A stretch of DNA of 33,959 nt, from contig JADFHF010000038.1 of the NCBI GenBank assembly GCA_022567305.1, forward strand, positions 1-33,959. Direction: 5' to 3'. This DNA is from Bacteroidota bacterium (GTDB lineage: Bacteria > Bacteroidota > Rhodothermia > Rhodothermales > UBA10348). The translations under genes and the position numbers were made by a program. Below the pieces are notes generated by a model that was not told the DNA's origin, searched no databases, and was given only the letters and a program-made list of their open reading frames with translations. Positions 32,859-33,959 of this stretch are shown here, one piece after another. How positions within the stretch are numbered: the stretch's first letter is position 1; every line of letters starts with the position of its first letter.

Positions 32859-33806
32859 TTACTGATATCGGGCGTCTAGCAGTTCCCGCGTCGCGGTTAA
32901 CAGAGAGATCGTAGCGTTGATTCCGTCTTCTTCGCTCAAATCATTGCCTTCATATTCGACACCGATATAACCGCGGTAGCCGGCATCCAGTACGATAGAA
33001 AGCATACGGAGATAGTCTGTACGTACTTCCTGTCCCTCTTCGTTGAATTCGTGGGATTTGGCGCTGACGGCCGCGGCAAAGGGCATGAGCTCTTCGACGC
33101 CCTTGTATCGATCGTACCACTCTCCGGGCGAGGTTTCGAAATTTCCAAAATCAGGAAGCGTTCCACACCAGTCGTTATCGACCTGTCTGATGACCGAAGA
33201 GAGCCATTCGCCGTTACTGGACAGCCCGCCGTGATTCTCGACGATGACGTTAATGTCATTTTGTTCACCATGCTGAGCCAGGCGCCGGAGTCCGTCAGCG
33301 GCGAGGTCTCGCTGGGTCTCCCAGTTTCCATCACTCTGGGCGTTGACGCGGATTGAATGACACCCCAGGTATTTGGCCGCATCAATCCATCGATAGTGAT
33401 TCTCTACAGCGATCAGGCGCTTCGCATTATCGGGATCACCCAAAAAACCCTCGCCGTCGCACATGATCAAGAGACTTTTTACGCCCTCTGAATCGCAGCG
33501 TGACTTCAGCTCTTCTAGATACTCCTGGTCCTGCGCCTTGTCCATGAAAAACGAGTTGACATATTCAACCGCATCGAGGCCGTACGTCTGTTTCGTAACC
33601 AACGGGAAATCAAGATTCGTCAGCTCTCCCGCACGAAGGGCGCGGTGGAGGGACCATTCGGCAAGAGAGATCTCAAAAAGCGGGGGAGGTTGCATCCGCT
33701 TTATCGGAGTCGAGGCTGTGCTTTCGGGTTTGCAGCCAGAAAAATTGAGGGCACTCATTCCCGCCACGGCGGAGAGGCCCACAGAAAGAAAATCACGTCG
33801 TTTCAT
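32859..33806 (-). CDS. Tat-exported TIM-barrel sugar isomerase/epimerase
   Basis: The start at ATG 33806 gives a classical Tat signal, [20 protein letters not shown] with a lipobox-like FSGC. The gene overlaps the end of the permease gene by 14 bases, which supports this start over upstream ones. The 315-residue product is an AP-endonuclease-2-like TIM barrel: [21 protein letters not shown], the [12 protein letters not shown] and LLIMCDGEG segments, and [13 protein letters not shown]. These are followed by [16 protein letters not shown] with a metal-binding Glu, GTLPDFGNF with an Asp, [12 protein letters not shown], and GYIGVEYEG with the last Glu. Such enzymes isomerise or epimerise sugars using a divalent metal. 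It sits between the permease and a DUF1080 protein. Confidence 0.88.
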   Translation of the reverse strand: MKRRDFLSVGLSAVAGMSALNFSGCKPESTASTPIKRMQPPPLFEISLAEWSLHRALRAGELTNLDFPLVTKQTYGLDAVEYVNSFFMDKAQDQEYLEELKSRCDSEGVKSLLIMCDGEGFLGDPDNAKRLIAVENHYRWIDAAKYLGCHSIRVNAQSDGNWETQRDLAADGLRRLAQHGEQNDINVIVENHGGLSSNGEWLSSVIRQVDNDWCGTLPDFGNFETSPGEWYDRYKGVEELMPFAAAVSAKSHEFNEEGQEVRTDYLRMLSIVLDAGYRGYIGVEYEGNDLSEEDGINATISLLTATRELLDARYQ

Positions 33807-33959
33807 CGGCATCGACCTTGTCCGAGAAAAGTACTGCGAAGAGGAGCATGATAACGCCAGCGAAGATGGCGGGAATCCACCAGAACGACTGCCATTGTTC
33901 CAGCGACATGACCTCATTTCCGGCCTTGTAGTAATTGTACAGCCATCCGGAGAGCTGGG
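33793..33959 (-). CDS. MFS permease, C-terminal end (runs off the right edge)
   Basis: Only the last 54 codons are in the window. They read [20 protein letters not shown], then [20 protein letters not shown] and [14 protein letters not shown], a final transmembrane helix with a short acidic tail. This matches the end of nucleoside/sugar permeases of the NupG-like MFS group in Bacteroidota. The frame is open to the edge and ends at TGA 33793-33795. Overlap with the isomerase start suggests translational coupling. The substrate cannot be told from this end alone. Confidence 0.7.
   Translation of the reverse strand, partial: QLSGWLYNYYKAGNEVMSLEQWQSFWWIPAIFAGVIMLLFAVLFSDKVDADETT

Overview
The window reads as a stretch of ordinary chromosome from a bacterium of the Bacteroidota/Rhodothermota/Balneolota group, most likely a marine Rhodothermales-like lineage. 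The evidence is a PorX-type response regulator with a PglZ domain lying directly upstream of tsaE, a small secreted protein ending in a type IX secretion (T9SS)-like sorting tail, a Rho factor with a very long Arg/Asp/Gly/Ser-rich insertion, DUF1080 and DUF411 proteins, FG-GAP and Ycf48-like proteins, and generally weak Shine-Dalgarno sequences. I saw no tRNA, rRNA, CRISPR array, integrase or transposase.

Layout, left to right. Bases 1-1484 look like the edge of something different. There is a GC-rich, edge-truncated BamA/TamA-type outer-membrane barrel gene (-), a 300 bp gap, and a Ser/Thr kinase cut off just after its HRDIKPAN motif. Bases 1490-7273 (-) hold rho with a long structured leader, then the operon porX-tsaE-folC. 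Bases 7444-9517 (+) hold ferritin, a secreted NTF2-like protein and trmB with an extra C-terminal domain. accC (-, 9530-11071) is divergent from a CbpA-type DnaJ (+, 11234-12163). Next come a winged-helix regulator with a TPR/FG-GAP secreted protein, and an MscS channel (+). Bases 15701-18948 (-) are the operon aroE-nadE-ruvA. Glutamate dehydrogenase (+) follows and ends in a duplicated hairpin. Bases 20569-22019 (-) hold a membrane-anchored protein of unknown function and queD.

The gene for B12-dependent ribonucleotide reductase (nrdJ, -, 22283-25297) ends in a strong intrinsic terminator. It is preceded by the most unusual piece of DNA in the window, 675 bp without a gene. This contains a nested stem structure close to nrdJ, a 14-bp-stem hairpin, a perfect DnaA box and repeated copies of CCGTTATT/AATAACGG. 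Bases 25973-26998 carry three small genes: an unknown protein, a Pmp3 family membrane peptide and the T9SS-like mini-protein. Bases 27026-31473 (-) hold a Ycf48-like lipoprotein, a gamma-glutamyltransferase-like enzyme and a CCA-adding enzyme. DUF411 (+) follows. The right end (-) is an operon of an edge-truncated MFS permease, a Tat-signal TIM-barrel isomerase and a DUF1080 lipoprotein, probably for uptake and breakdown of a modified sugar.

Most genes are housekeeping: translation fidelity, cofactors, DNA precursors, recombination and fatty-acid precursors. The less ordinary content is the nrdJ upstream region, the truncated kinase next to rho, the rho insertion and leader, and the T9SS-like mini-protein.
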